From contig JAATGQ010000011.1 of NCBI GenBank assembly GCA_015654595.1, positions 1 to 64,000 on the forward strand: a DNA stretch of 64,000 nt, written 5' to 3'. Every line of letters begins with the position of its first letter. The first letter of the stretch is position 1. A program made the translations under genes and the position numbers. Below, piece by piece: positions 1-7,883 of the stretch. This DNA is from Chitinophagales bacterium (GTDB lineage Bacteria; Bacteroidota; Bacteroidia; Chitinophagales; Chitinophagaceae). Under the pieces are notes generated by a model. The model ran no database searches. It saw nothing but the letters and a program-made list of their open reading frames with translations, and was not told where the DNA came from.

Positions 1-209
1 ATCCCGACGAATTGTTCGGCGGAGATATTGGAGGCGATCAGCGAGGCGCCGATGGCCCACCAGGTGAGCGAGCCTTCAGCAAGGAAAAAGTCTTTTGTGT
101 CTGTGACGTCTTTCTTTTTGCGGCGGTAGATCCAGAAGCCGTAGGAGGCGACGATAACGAAATAGATGAAGAAGACGACGTAGTCGGCGAAGACGAGATT
201 TTTGTTCAT
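1..209 (-). CDS. Sodium/solute symporter (SSS family), N-terminal part, cut by window edge
   Basis: Only the first 69 codons lie in the window, starting from ATG at 209. The translation has a first membrane segment (DYVVFFIYFVIVASYGFWIY), a short basic loop, and the SSS-type block FFLAEGSLTWWAIGASLIAS followed by NISAEQ. It is nearly the same as the start of the complete symporter at 21471-23162, so the two are paralogues. It is the last visible gene of the araB-araD-araA run, so L-arabinose or an arabinose-containing sugar is the likely substrate. That substrate assignment is inference from context. Confidence 0.88.
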   Translation of the reverse strand, partial: MNKNLVFADYVVFFIYFVIVASYGFWIYRRKKKDVTDTKDFFLAEGSLTWWAIGASLIASNISAEQFVG

Positions 210-231
210 AAGCAACCGTTTTGCGTTTTAT

Positions 232-267
232 CGGCTGCGGTCCGCAGAGACGCGGACCGCTTTGCCG
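232..267 (-). terminator. Hairpin between araA and the symporter gene
   Basis: GCGGTCCGC (237-245) and GCGGACCGC (252-260) form a perfect 9-bp stem with a 6-nt loop. Outer CGGC/GCCG arms at 232-235 and 264-267 can extend it. It lies in the 65-nt gap after the araA stop. There is no clean U-tract, so it may attenuate or stabilise the mRNA rather than fully terminate. Confidence 0.5.
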
Positions 268-274
268 AAAAACC

Positions 275-1771
275 TTATTTGTTTAGCTGATAATAGGCTT
301 CATTCCAACGGAGTTCGTTGCGGAACTGGTGGATGTCTGTGTTCTTTCCGATCAGTGCGAACTCGATACCGGCCATGTCTGCGAAGTCGCGCATGTGCTC
401 GGAGGTCAGGTTCTGGCTGTAGCCGGTGTGGTGGGCGCCGCCGGCATAGATCCAGGCAGAGCAGCCTGTCGCCATATCCGGGTAGGGTTTCCACAATACG
501 CGGGCAACGGGCAGTTTGGGAAGGCTTTCCTTTGGCTTTACCGCCACTACTTCGTTGACGAGCATTCTGAAGCGGTTGCCCATGTCGACGATAGACGCAT
601 TAATGGCGGGGCCTGCCGCGGAGTTGAAGACCAGGCGAACGGGGTCGGCCTTGCCGCCGATACCCAGCGGATGGATCTCGCAATTCGCTGTTCCATCTGC
701 GATGGATTCACAGATCTCGAGCATATGAGATCCGAGGACCAGGTTATTATTGGGTTCGAAATGGTAAGTGTAGTCTTCCATAAACGAGTTGCCGCCGGGG
801 AGGCCGCTGCCCATTACTTTCATTGCGCGGACGAGGGCGGATGTTTTCCAGTCGCCTTCGCCAGCGAAGCCGTAGCCGCTGCCCATCAGGCGTTGGGCGG
901 CGATGCCGGGCAGCTGGACCATGCCGTGGAGATCTTCGAAGGTATCGGTAAAGCCTTTGAAGCTGCCGGCTTCGAGGAAGTGGCGCAGACCCAGTTCGAT
1001 GCGGGCTGCATCGCGAAGCGAATTGTGCTGGGCGCTGCCTTTCTTCAGGTTTTCGGCCAGGTTATATTTCTCGCCGTATTCCTTTACCAGGGTGTCGACT
1101 TCGGCATCCGAGACGCTCTTGACGACGTCTACGAGGTCACCGATGCCATAGGTATTGACGGAGTAGCCAAACTTCAGTTCTGCTTCCACCTTGTCGCCTT
1201 CGGTAACGGCGACGTAGCGCATGTTGTCGCCAAAGCGGGCGAATTTTGCGCCCTGCCAGTCGTGCCAGCCGGCGGCAGCGCGTGTCCATGCGTTAATGCG
1301 TTCAAGAACATTGGGATCCTGCCAGTGGCCCGTGACGACCTTGCGGTTGAGGCGCATGCGGCTGACCATGAAGCCAAATTCCCGGTCGCCGTGGGCGCTT
1401 TGGTTAAGGTTCATGAAGTCCATGTCGATGCTGCTCCATGGAATATCGCGGTTGAACTGTGTGTGCAGGTGAAGCAATGGTTTTTGAAGGATGCGCAGAC
1501 CGCCGATCCACATTTTGGCGGGGGAGAAGGTGTGCATCCATGCGATGATGCCGATGCAGTTGGGTTTTGTATTGGCTTCCTGGCAGGTCTGGTAGATCTC
1601 TTCGGAGCTCTTTACAGTGGGCTTGAAGACGACGGTGACGGGGATCTGTTTTGCTTCGTTAAGCGCTTTGGCAATCGTTTGAGAGTGTTCGGCGACTTGT
1701 TTCAGCGTTTCTTCTCCGTAGAGGTGTTGGCTGCCGGTGACAAACCATACCTCGAGCTTTTTTAAATCCAT
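275..1771 (-). CDS. araA: L-arabinose isomerase
   Basis: Converts L-arabinose to L-ribulose in the cytoplasm, a Mn-dependent step. The 498-aa length matches the family. The N-terminus ([18 protein letters not shown]) is the typical AraA opening. The expected metal/catalytic residues are visible: Glu near residue 305 in FAGEGDWK, Glu in [10 protein letters not shown], His in GSHMLE and the His pair in GGAHHTGYS. It sits 108 nt downstream of araD on the same strand and is followed by the symporter, which gives the order araB-araD-araA-transporter. No araC- or araR-like regulator is adjacent in the window. Confidence 0.97.
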   Translation of the reverse strand: MDLKKLEVWFVTGSQHLYGEETLKQVAEHSQTIAKALNEAKQIPVTVVFKPTVKSSEEIYQTCQEANTKPNCIGIIAWMHTFSPAKMWIGGLRILQKPLLHLHTQFNRDIPWSSIDMDFMNLNQSAHGDREFGFMVSRMRLNRKVVTGHWQDPNVLERINAWTRAAAGWHDWQGAKFARFGDNMRYVAVTEGDKVEAELKFGYSVNTYGIGDLVDVVKSVSDAEVDTLVKEYGEKYNLAENLKKGSAQHNSLRDAARIELGLRHFLEAGSFKGFTDTFEDLHGMVQLPGIAAQRLMGSGYGFAGEGDWKTSALVRAMKVMGSGLPGGNSFMEDYTYHFEPNNNLVLGSHMLEICESIADGTANCEIHPLGIGGKADPVRLVFNSAAGPAINASIVDMGNRFRMLVNEVVAVKPKESLPKLPVARVLWKPYPDMATGCSAWIYAGGAHHTGYSQNLTSEHMRDFADMAGIEFALIGKNTDIHQFRNELRWNEAYYQLNK

Positions 1772-1879
1772 TTGTGAGATGCTTTTGGGTTGAGCGGAGG
1801 CGAGCCTCTGCCGTTATGAATGAATTATCTGCGTTCGATGCGGCGCTGTGGGGTTGTTTGTCCCGTCAGCTGCTACGGA

Positions 1880-2578
1880 TTACTGTCCGTAATACGAATT
1901 CGGGCCGTGTTTACGCAGGTAGTGTTTTTTGATCAGCGAATCTTTTAACCGGGGCGCGTCGTTGCGGATCTGTTCGGTGAGCAGTGCCATTTGTGCTATG
2001 CTTTCCAGTACGGCGCTGTTGTAGACTGCTTTTTCGGGTGTCTTGCCCCAGGTGAAGGGGGCGTGATTGCCGACCAGTATCATTTCGACTTCTTCGTAGC
2101 TGAGACCTTTGTCTCTGAAGGCGTTCATGATCTGGAAGCCGGTCTGGAACTCATAGTCGCCTTCGATCATTTCGTCGCTCATTGGCGGTGCGCAGGGGAT
2201 GTCTACGGTGTTGTGGTCGGCGTGCGTTGTCCCGAAGATCGGGATGTCGCGCTGTGCCTGGGCCCATGCGGTGGCGTAGGTGGAATGCGTATGAGCGATA
2301 CCGCCGATCTTTTCCCAATGCTTATATAATACCGCATGGGTAAGCGTGTCGGAGGAGGGACGGAGTTTTCCTTTTACCGTTACGCCTTCGTAGTCGACGA
2401 TCACCATCTTTTCCGGTGACAGGTCTTCGTAAGGAACGCAGCTGGGTTTGATCGCAAAGACGGCCAGGTCGCGGTCGACGGCGCTGACGTTACCGAAGGT
2501 AAAGAGGACGAGGCCTAGTTTGGGCAGCTGTTTGTTGGCTTCGTATGCTGCCTCCTGGATGTGGGTGTATTTACTCAT
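1880..2578 (-). CDS. araD: L-ribulose-5-phosphate 4-epimerase
   Basis: Interconverts L-ribulose 5-phosphate and D-xylulose 5-phosphate, linking arabinose to the pentose phosphate pathway. The 232-aa protein has the class II aldolase fold signature: GGIAHTHSTYATAWAQ with the two zinc His residues, the FGTTHADH stretch, and a later His in GNHAPFTWG. The tail HYLRKHGPNSYYGQ is typical of AraD. The start is 9 nt after the araB stop, so translational coupling is likely. Confidence 0.96.
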   Translation of the reverse strand: MSKYTHIQEAAYEANKQLPKLGLVLFTFGNVSAVDRDLAVFAIKPSCVPYEDLSPEKMVIVDYEGVTVKGKLRPSSDTLTHAVLYKHWEKIGGIAHTHSTYATAWAQAQRDIPIFGTTHADHNTVDIPCAPPMSDEMIEGDYEFQTGFQIMNAFRDKGLSYEEVEMILVGNHAPFTWGKTPEKAVYNSAVLESIAQMALLTEQIRNDAPRLKDSLIKKHYLRKHGPNSYYGQ

Positions 2579-2587
2579 GATAGGGGA

Positions 2588-4246
2588 TTAGTGATCCTGG
2601 GTTGTTGATACGATGTATTCTCCGAGTGCGGCATATTTCTTAAATCGTTCTGCATAGACCGGAGCCCTTGCAGGGTCAGGTGTATAGGTTGCGTCGAAGC
2701 CTTGTCCGATGGCGTTCATCGCGTCTTCTACCTTTGGGTAGAGGCCTGCGGCGGTGGCGGCGAACATGGCCGCGCCGAGTGCGCAGGTTTGTTCCGAGCT
2801 ATGGATGCGGATGGGCATGTTCATGATATCGGCCATCATCTGCATGATGAAGGGCGCTTTTTTTGCTACGCCGCCAAGGCCGATGAGTCCTTTTACGGTT
2901 ACTCCTTCCCGGTTGAAGCGGTCTACGATGGCTTTTGCGCCAAAGCAGGTGGCTTCGACGACGGCTCTGAAGATGCGGGGGGCGTCGCTGCCGAGGTTGA
3001 GGCCGGCGATTGCGCCTTTGAGCAGCTGGTTGGCGTCGGGTGTGCGGCGGCCGTTGAACCAGTCGAGCGCCAGTTCCGAATTATTGTCGATGGGAAGCGC
3101 TGCGGCTTGTTTACTGAGTTCCGGGATGATATTATCTATGATGGCATTGGCCTGATCGGGTGTGAGTCCGGAGGCGGGTTGTTTGAGCGGCCATGCAAGT
3201 ATGTTACGGAACCAGGCGTAGGCGTCGCCAAAGGCGGACTGGCCTGCTTCCATGCCCATCATACCGGGGATTACCGAGCCGGGGACCTGGCCGCAGATGC
3301 CTTTTACGAGGATGCCTTTTACTTCATCCAGCGGGGCGACGAGCATGTCGCAGGTCGAAGTGCCCATCACCTTGGAGAGGTGGTAGGGTTCGATCTGGCC
3401 GCCGACGGCGCCCATATGGGCGTCGAAAGCACCCACTCCGACGTGGGTGTCTTTGGGCAGACCGAGCCGGTCGGCCCATTCGGCAGAGAGCGTTCCTGCG
3501 GAGGTGTCTGAAGTATAGGTCTTTTCGAAAAGCCTTTTGGTGAATCCCTGCAGCAGGGGATCGAGCGAGGTCCAGAAGTCATCGGGGGGAAGTCCGCCGA
3601 ATTCTTCGGCCCAGAGGGCCTTGTGACCTGCGGCGCAGACGCTTCGTTTCATTTCAGAGACGTGTTTGCCGCCGGTGAGCAGGAAGGGGATCCAGTCGCA
3701 GTGTTCGACCCAGGAGTAGCAGGCCTTTCTAACCGATTCGTCTACGCGAAGTGTATGGAGCAGCTTTGACCAGAACCATTCCGAGGAATAGATACCGCCG
3801 ACGAACTGCAGGTAGTTGGTGTCGAAGGTTGCTGCGTGTGCGTTGATCTGTGCCGCCTCTTTTGTTCCGGTGTGGTCTTTCCACAGGACGAACATCGCGT
3901 TTGGATTTTCTTCGAAGCCGGGCAGGAGGCTGAGGGGCGTTCCTGATTCGTCGACTGCGATGGGTGTGGAGCCTGTCGTGTCGATGGAGATCGCTTTTAC
4001 ATTGGCGGCAACGTCTGCGCCTGCTTTTTGGAGGCAGGTGCGGATGGTGTATTCGAGTCCTTCGACATAGTCGAGGGGATGCTGACGAAATTGATTACCG
4101 GCAGGGTTGCAATAGCGGCCTTCCTTCCAACGGGGATAATAGTATACTGCGGATGCGAGTTCGCTGCCGTCGGCAGCGTTGACGAGGAGGGACCGGACCG
4201 AGTCGGTACCGTAGTCCACTCCGATGACAAAGCTTTCTTTTTTCAT
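2588..4246 (-). CDS. araB: Ribulokinase (FGGY family)
   Basis: Phosphorylates L-ribulose with ATP. The 552-aa protein starts FVIGVDYGTDSVRSLLV, the FGGY-kinase phosphate-1 motif. It contains VGVGAFDAHMGAVGG, which carries the catalytic Asp, and a C-terminal GLIGLGGVAKKAPF ATP-binding segment. Its length fits bacterial AraB rather than the shorter xylulokinases. It is the first gene of the arabinose operon, so the promoter should lie in the gap above 4246. I did not find a clear consensus promoter there. Confidence 0.96.
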   Translation of the reverse strand: MKKESFVIGVDYGTDSVRSLLVNAADGSELASAVYYYPRWKEGRYCNPAGNQFRQHPLDYVEGLEYTIRTCLQKAGADVAANVKAISIDTTGSTPIAVDESGTPLSLLPGFEENPNAMFVLWKDHTGTKEAAQINAHAATFDTNYLQFVGGIYSSEWFWSKLLHTLRVDESVRKACYSWVEHCDWIPFLLTGGKHVSEMKRSVCAAGHKALWAEEFGGLPPDDFWTSLDPLLQGFTKRLFEKTYTSDTSAGTLSAEWADRLGLPKDTHVGVGAFDAHMGAVGGQIEPYHLSKVMGTSTCDMLVAPLDEVKGILVKGICGQVPGSVIPGMMGMEAGQSAFGDAYAWFRNILAWPLKQPASGLTPDQANAIIDNIIPELSKQAAALPIDNNSELALDWFNGRRTPDANQLLKGAIAGLNLGSDAPRIFRAVVEATCFGAKAIVDRFNREGVTVKGLIGLGGVAKKAPFIMQMMADIMNMPIRIHSSEQTCALGAAMFAATAAGLYPKVEDAMNAIGQGFDATYTPDPARAPVYAERFKKYAALGEYIVSTTQDH

Positions 4247-5396
4247 ATAGCTGATGCGCTGTTGCGCTTTGCGTGATACCGCCTTTTTGATCGGGGCGGA
4301 ATGAATGTCAAAATAACATTTATTTTTTTGTATGCGGAAAAAAAATATCGGAGGTGCTGCTGGCTTTATTCGTCCAGCGCGGGGGAGGGTTTATCCGGGA
4401 AGGCGCGCGAGGACGGGGGCGTGGGGGTGCGGAATAGCTGGAGCGCGCGTTGCGGGAGGACGGGCATGGCGGGGCCGGGGAATGTGAAGTGTTGAAGGAG
4501 GACGCCGGGGCATGGCGGCCGGCTGATTGCGCGGACTGGGGAGGTGCAGAATAGCTGGAGCACGCGTTGCGGTGGGCGCGGGCCCATCGGTTGCATGCTG
4601 GTTGTGCGGCGGGCTGCTCGTTGCGGGGGACACGGGGCGGTACGGGGGTGTCCCGGGATGGATGCAGGGTATTTGCGTTTGAGTTGATGTGGTGTGTGGG
4701 CTGATGTTGGCGTTTGGTTGCACGGGGCCGCCGGTTGTGCGATGGGGTGGAGGCGCGGAGTACCTGGAGCGCGCGTTGCGGATGTGCGGGCCACAGGTTG
4801 CATGCTGGTTGTGCGGCGGGCTGTGCGATATGGAAGGATGCGGGCGGGCTTGCTGCCGGGTCGAAAAGCCTCTGGCGGAAACGCCCCATCGGGAGGTATT
4901 TCCACACGATACAATAAATAATGACCATTAGGGACGAATCTGTCTTTCGTCGCTGATAGTTATGCCTGCCTGGGGCATTCCTTCATCTTCCATGTATAGC
5001 GGGGTCCGGTAGATTTGTTGACCGATAATGGTAAAAAGCCTGCAGTGAATGGGTGATTAGTTACCGAAACGGTATTTGATTTGATAAACCAGGAAAAGGA
5101 AAAATAGCGTTTGGACTGGAAAAATTCTTGCTGTCTTTAAGAAAATCAGGGGAATACATTTGTTTCCCCCGATATATTAGTTTTTATAAAATGCCAGAGC
5201 CATAACCAAAAATTTACTGTCGAGCGTAAGATACGTAAAAATTATTTTATGATACATTATACTGAATAAAAAATATCAATGGCGTATCTGAAAAACTTGG
5301 AAGAGATTGATTTATAGAAGTTTATATTCAATTTGATGCACCAGTTATAAAAGAAATAGCCTAAATTGTCTTGCCCCTCAAACCGCTGGAAGAAAA
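4247..5396. other. 1.15-kb gap between araB and the XRE gene
   Basis: 4247-4360 is AT-rich and should hold the araB promoter. 4370-4860 is strongly G-rich on the + strand and holds degenerate direct repeats, listed separately. The long Pro/Arg-rich reading frames on the opposite strand look like composition artefacts. 4930-5396 is AT-rich with no recognisable gene and probably includes the XRE gene promoter. No RNA gene was recognised. Confidence 0.6.
4541..4823. repeat. Degenerate about 75-bp direct repeat, two full copies plus one partial
   Basis: Copies at about 4541-4616 and 4749-4823 share a core containing TGGAGCrCGCGTTGCGG and, about 25 nt on, TTGCATGCTGGTTGTGCGGC. A third, partial copy of the first half lies at 4423-4455. 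All are G-rich on the + strand. There is no coding conservation and no spacer pattern, so this looks like locally duplicated noncoding DNA. Confidence 0.7.
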
Positions 5397-5612
5397 ATGG
5401 AAAACAAGATTAAAATAAATCGCATCAAAGCTGTCTTAGCAGAAAAAGATATATCGCATAAAGAACTGGCGATCAGAGTGGGTATTGCGCCCAACAGCGT
5501 TACACGAATCTGCAACAACGAATTCCAGCCGACTTTAAAACTCCTGCGTGAGATCGCGCTTGCTCTCGATGTAGATATCCGGGAGCTCCTTATTCCGACA
5601 CGTAATCCCTGA
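5397..5612 (+). CDS. Small XRE-family (Cro/CI-type) DNA-binding protein
   Basis: A 71-aa protein that is almost entirely one HTH_3 domain. Residues about 8-63 follow the five-helix Xre pattern: KAVLAEKDISHKELAIRVG, recognition region IAPNSVTRICNNEFQPTL, then LLREIALALDVDIRELL. ATG 5397 follows an A-rich leader (GAAGAAAAATGG). It stands alone between two noncoding stretches with no toxin-like partner, so it is likely a stand-alone regulator. Its targets cannot be read from the sequence. Confidence 0.88.
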   Translation: MENKIKINRIKAVLAEKDISHKELAIRVGIAPNSVTRICNNEFQPTLKLLREIALALDVDIRELLIPTRNP

Positions 5613-5820
5613 TCGGATTGTCTTATTTGGGCGACTACGATCTTTCATGATTATTTTTGATGGGTCTTTGCGTTTATCCGCTTATTGGCTGGAGAAGGCC
5701 TTCATTTTGGAGGTTTATTGCTGCCGCAAAGTTATCGACCGCAAAATGTGGAACGCGGGTACCTGCTGGGGGCGGGTCAACGGATGTGTCCGGGTGGCTG
5801 CGGAGAGCGGGGGGCTGCTG

Positions 5821-6000
5821 CGCCCGGAGGTGGGAAGACAGGTGTCTAGCGCGGAGTTGAGCCTTGGTGCTACTCTGCTGCGGCCGGAGGTGGGATGATG
5901 GGTGTCGAGTGCGGAGTTGAGCCTTGGTGCTGCGCTGCTGCGGCTGGGGGTGGGATGATGGGGGGTCGAGTGCGGAGTTGAGCCTTGGGCTGCGCTGCTG
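5821..6000. repeat. Three exact-length 60-bp tandem repeats
   Basis: Units 5821-5880, 5881-5940 and 5941-6000 are each 60 bp and start CGsCyGGrGGTGGGA. They share GCGGAGTTGAGCCTTGG and end GCTGCTG. Units 2 and 3 differ by a few substitutions and a compensated small indel. The repeat lies between the XRE gene and the Lrp promoter and is G-rich on the + strand. An overlapping small reading frame (5647-5898) ends inside it and lacks any domain, so I do not call it a gene. Confidence 0.92.
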
Positions 6001-6040
6001 CAGGCGGCGGGCAGGGGAATATTCGGGGAGAGGGTTTATG

Positions 6041-6089
6041 TTCAGAATTTAATTCTTGTTTGATGATTTATTTGGAATTTAATTCTGAA
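6041..6089. promoter_or_regulatory. Inverted repeat, probable Lrp/AsnC autoregulatory operator
   Basis: TTCAGAATTTAATTC (6041-6055) and GAATTTAATTCTGAA (6075-6089) are inverted copies with one mismatch and centres 34 bp apart, about three helical turns. AT-rich palindromic pairs upstream of an lrp/asnC-type gene are typical Lrp-family sites. The second arm abuts the -33 element of the promoter listed next, so it could repress that promoter. The binding itself is inferred. Confidence 0.6.
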
Positions 6090-6103
6090 TATGCCTATCT
6101 TTA
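6071..6103 (+). promoter_or_regulatory. Bacteroidota-type promoter for the Lrp-exporter operon
   Basis: TTTG at 6071-6074 and TATCTTTA at 6096-6103, 21 nt apart, match TTTG-N19-TAnnTTTG with one mismatch. Transcription would start near 6110, just before ATG 6120. Confidence 0.5.
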
Positions 6104-6119
6104 GTGTAAACTAATCGCA

Positions 6120-6593
6120 ATGGAAGTCACGCTGGATAATATTGACCTTCGCATTCTCGAACTCATGCAGGCAAATGCCCGTATCTCGAATGTCGATATG
6201 GCCAAGCAGTTGGAAATGGCGCCTTCTGCGGTACTCGAACGGGTGAAGAAGTTGGAGAACAAGAAAGTTATCCGCGGGTACTCGGCCAGTATTGATCCAG
6301 TCCATGTGGATCAGAAGCTGCTGGCCTTTATTTTTATCCGGACCAATGAACCAATGGGTTGCAGCGTCTCTGGGCCGGCTCTTGCAAAGATCCCTGAAGT
6401 GCAGGAAGTGCATAGTATTGCAGGAGAAGATTGTTTTCTGGTGAAGGTACGCACGACCGATTCCGCTGCCCTTATCGCGTTGATGCGAAATGAATTTGGA
6501 AAGATCCCTGGTGTTCAGTCTACAAAAACGACCATCGTACTTGAAACCGTAAAAGAAGAACAGAAGATCCAGATTCCCACTTTTAAAAAATAA
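6120..6593 (+). CDS. Lrp/AsnC-family transcriptional regulator
   Basis: A 157-aa regulator. Residues 1-60 form the AsnC-type winged HTH (LDNIDLRILELMQANARISN, then MAPSAVLERVKKLENKKVIRGY). Residues about 65-145 form the RAM ligand-binding domain (AFIFIRTNE...VHSIAGEDCFLVKVRTTD). Family members sense amino acids or related metabolites and often control a neighbouring transporter. The next gene starts 4 nt after the stop and encodes a DMT exporter, so the pair is likely an amino-acid or metabolite efflux unit regulated by this protein. The inverted repeat at 6041-6089 is its probable operator. Confidence 0.93.
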   Translation: MEVTLDNIDLRILELMQANARISNVDMAKQLEMAPSAVLERVKKLENKKVIRGYSASIDPVHVDQKLLAFIFIRTNEPMGCSVSGPALAKIPEVQEVHSIAGEDCFLVKVRTTDSAALIALMRNEFGKIPGVQSTKTTIVLETVKEEQKIQIPTFKK

Positions 6594-6597
6594 TCAT

Positions 6598-7725
6598 ATG
6601 ACACCTTCAAGCAGGTCTGCATCTGCCACTCAGGTAGTTGTAGCCTTCGCCGTCCTGTACATTGTATGGGGTTCGACTTATTTTGCCATACGCGTGGCGG
6701 TCGGGCATATCCCGCCGTTGATTGTCGGCTCTATCCGCTTCATTATCGCCGGTGCGATGATGCTGACATGGTGCGCATGGAAAAAGGAAAAGATCTTTTC
6801 CTGGAAGTATATCAAGCCCGCTGCCATCAGTGGCTTTTTTGTCTTGTTTATTGGCAATGGCGGTGTGATGTGGGGTGAGCAGTATCTGCCAAGCAGTCTG
6901 GCTGCTATCGTCGTTGCGGGTTCGCCGCTCTGGTATGTGGTGTTGGACTATTCTAAATGGTCGGAGAATTTGCGCAGTAAGGAAACTTTGATCGGTCTGC
7001 TGGTTGGTTTTGGCGGGATGTTCCTGCTTTTCGGAGAAGGGCTTTTTGGTAAGGGTGTCCCGGCGGCTGACCACATGACGGCGGCAGTGCAGGGACAGCA
7101 GGCGCTGGCTGGCGCGGGAGGAGTTGCGGATAGTGTTGCGGGGGCTGTCGCAGCAGGGCATGCGGGGTCGGCTTTGCAGGAGGCCGTGAATGGTGCGGGT
7201 ACTGCATCGGGACACATGGTGCTTGTGGCGATGGGCGTTTTGTTGTTGTCTTCCGTATGCTGGGTAGCGGGCGCGCTTTACTCTAAATACAAGTCAACGG
7301 CGCCTTCGACCTGGGTGAATGCGGGATGGCAGATGTTTGCCGCCGGGATGGTTTTTATACCGGCCAGTGCGGCCAGGGGCGAGTTCCGGCATTTTCATCT
7401 CAGCGATACGACACCGGCTGCCTGGATGGGCGTCGCTTATCTCGTCACCTTTGGTTCGCTGGCCGGCTATAGTTCTTTTGCCTGGCTGATGCAGAACCGG
7501 CCGGCCACCCAGGTTAGCACATATGCCTATGTGAATCCGGTTGTGGCGGTATTGCTGGGCGTGTTGTTTGCCGGGGAGCATTTGTCGCTGCTTCAGCTGC
7601 TGGGGCTTGGCGTCATCCTGGTCAGTGTGCTGCTGATCAACCTGAGCAAGTACAGGAGTGCGGCCGCGCAAAAGAAGGCTTCCCGGTCCGTAGAGGCAGG
7701 GACGGAGACGTTGGCGAAGGGGTGA
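6598..7725 (+). CDS. EamA/DMT-family transporter with a Gly/Ala-rich insert
   Basis: An inner-membrane exporter of the drug/metabolite transporter superfamily, 375 aa, with two EamA repeats. The first starts VVVAFAVLYIVWGSTYFAIR, and the second ends near YAYVNPVVAVLLGVLFAGEHLS. About ten hydrophobic segments can be traced. Residues about 153-204 (nt 7054-7209) are a low-complexity loop rich in Ala, Gly, Val and Gln between the two repeats. Usual family members are about 290-320 aa, so the insert accounts for the extra length. Translational coupling with the Lrp gene (4-nt gap) suggests amino-acid or related metabolite export. The substrate is not determinable. Confidence 0.9.
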   Translation: MTPSSRSASATQVVVAFAVLYIVWGSTYFAIRVAVGHIPPLIVGSIRFIIAGAMMLTWCAWKKEKIFSWKYIKPAAISGFFVLFIGNGGVMWGEQYLPSSLAAIVVAGSPLWYVVLDYSKWSENLRSKETLIGLLVGFGGMFLLFGEGLFGKGVPAADHMTAAVQGQQALAGAGGVADSVAGAVAAGHAGSALQEAVNGAGTASGHMVLVAMGVLLLSSVCWVAGALYSKYKSTAPSTWVNAGWQMFAAGMVFIPASAARGEFRHFHLSDTTPAAWMGVAYLVTFGSLAGYSSFAWLMQNRPATQVSTYAYVNPVVAVLLGVLFAGEHLSLLQLLGLGVILVSVLLINLSKYRSAAAQKKASRSVEAGTETLAKG

Positions 7726-7883
7726 ATAAGCGGGAGGCGGGGCGGTAATACGCAGTTTCTTGGTTTATTATATGTATATAGCTTATATATTGTTGTCGTT
7801 TTCTACAGAATTCCGCCAAAAAGCGCAATTATTTGGTAACTTGGACGCGGTAAGGAACTAGGTTCCTTTGCAAAAAACCGTCC

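Noticed and set aside
4320-4928. Long Pro/Arg/Ala-rich reading frames on the - strand upstream of araB
   Set aside because: Several frames are open at once because of GC-rich repeats. There is no domain, no plausible start context and no conservation of pattern.
5647-5898. Small ORF after the XRE gene
   Set aside because: It ends inside the 60-bp tandem repeat, has no domain and shows composition like the repeat rather than like genes.
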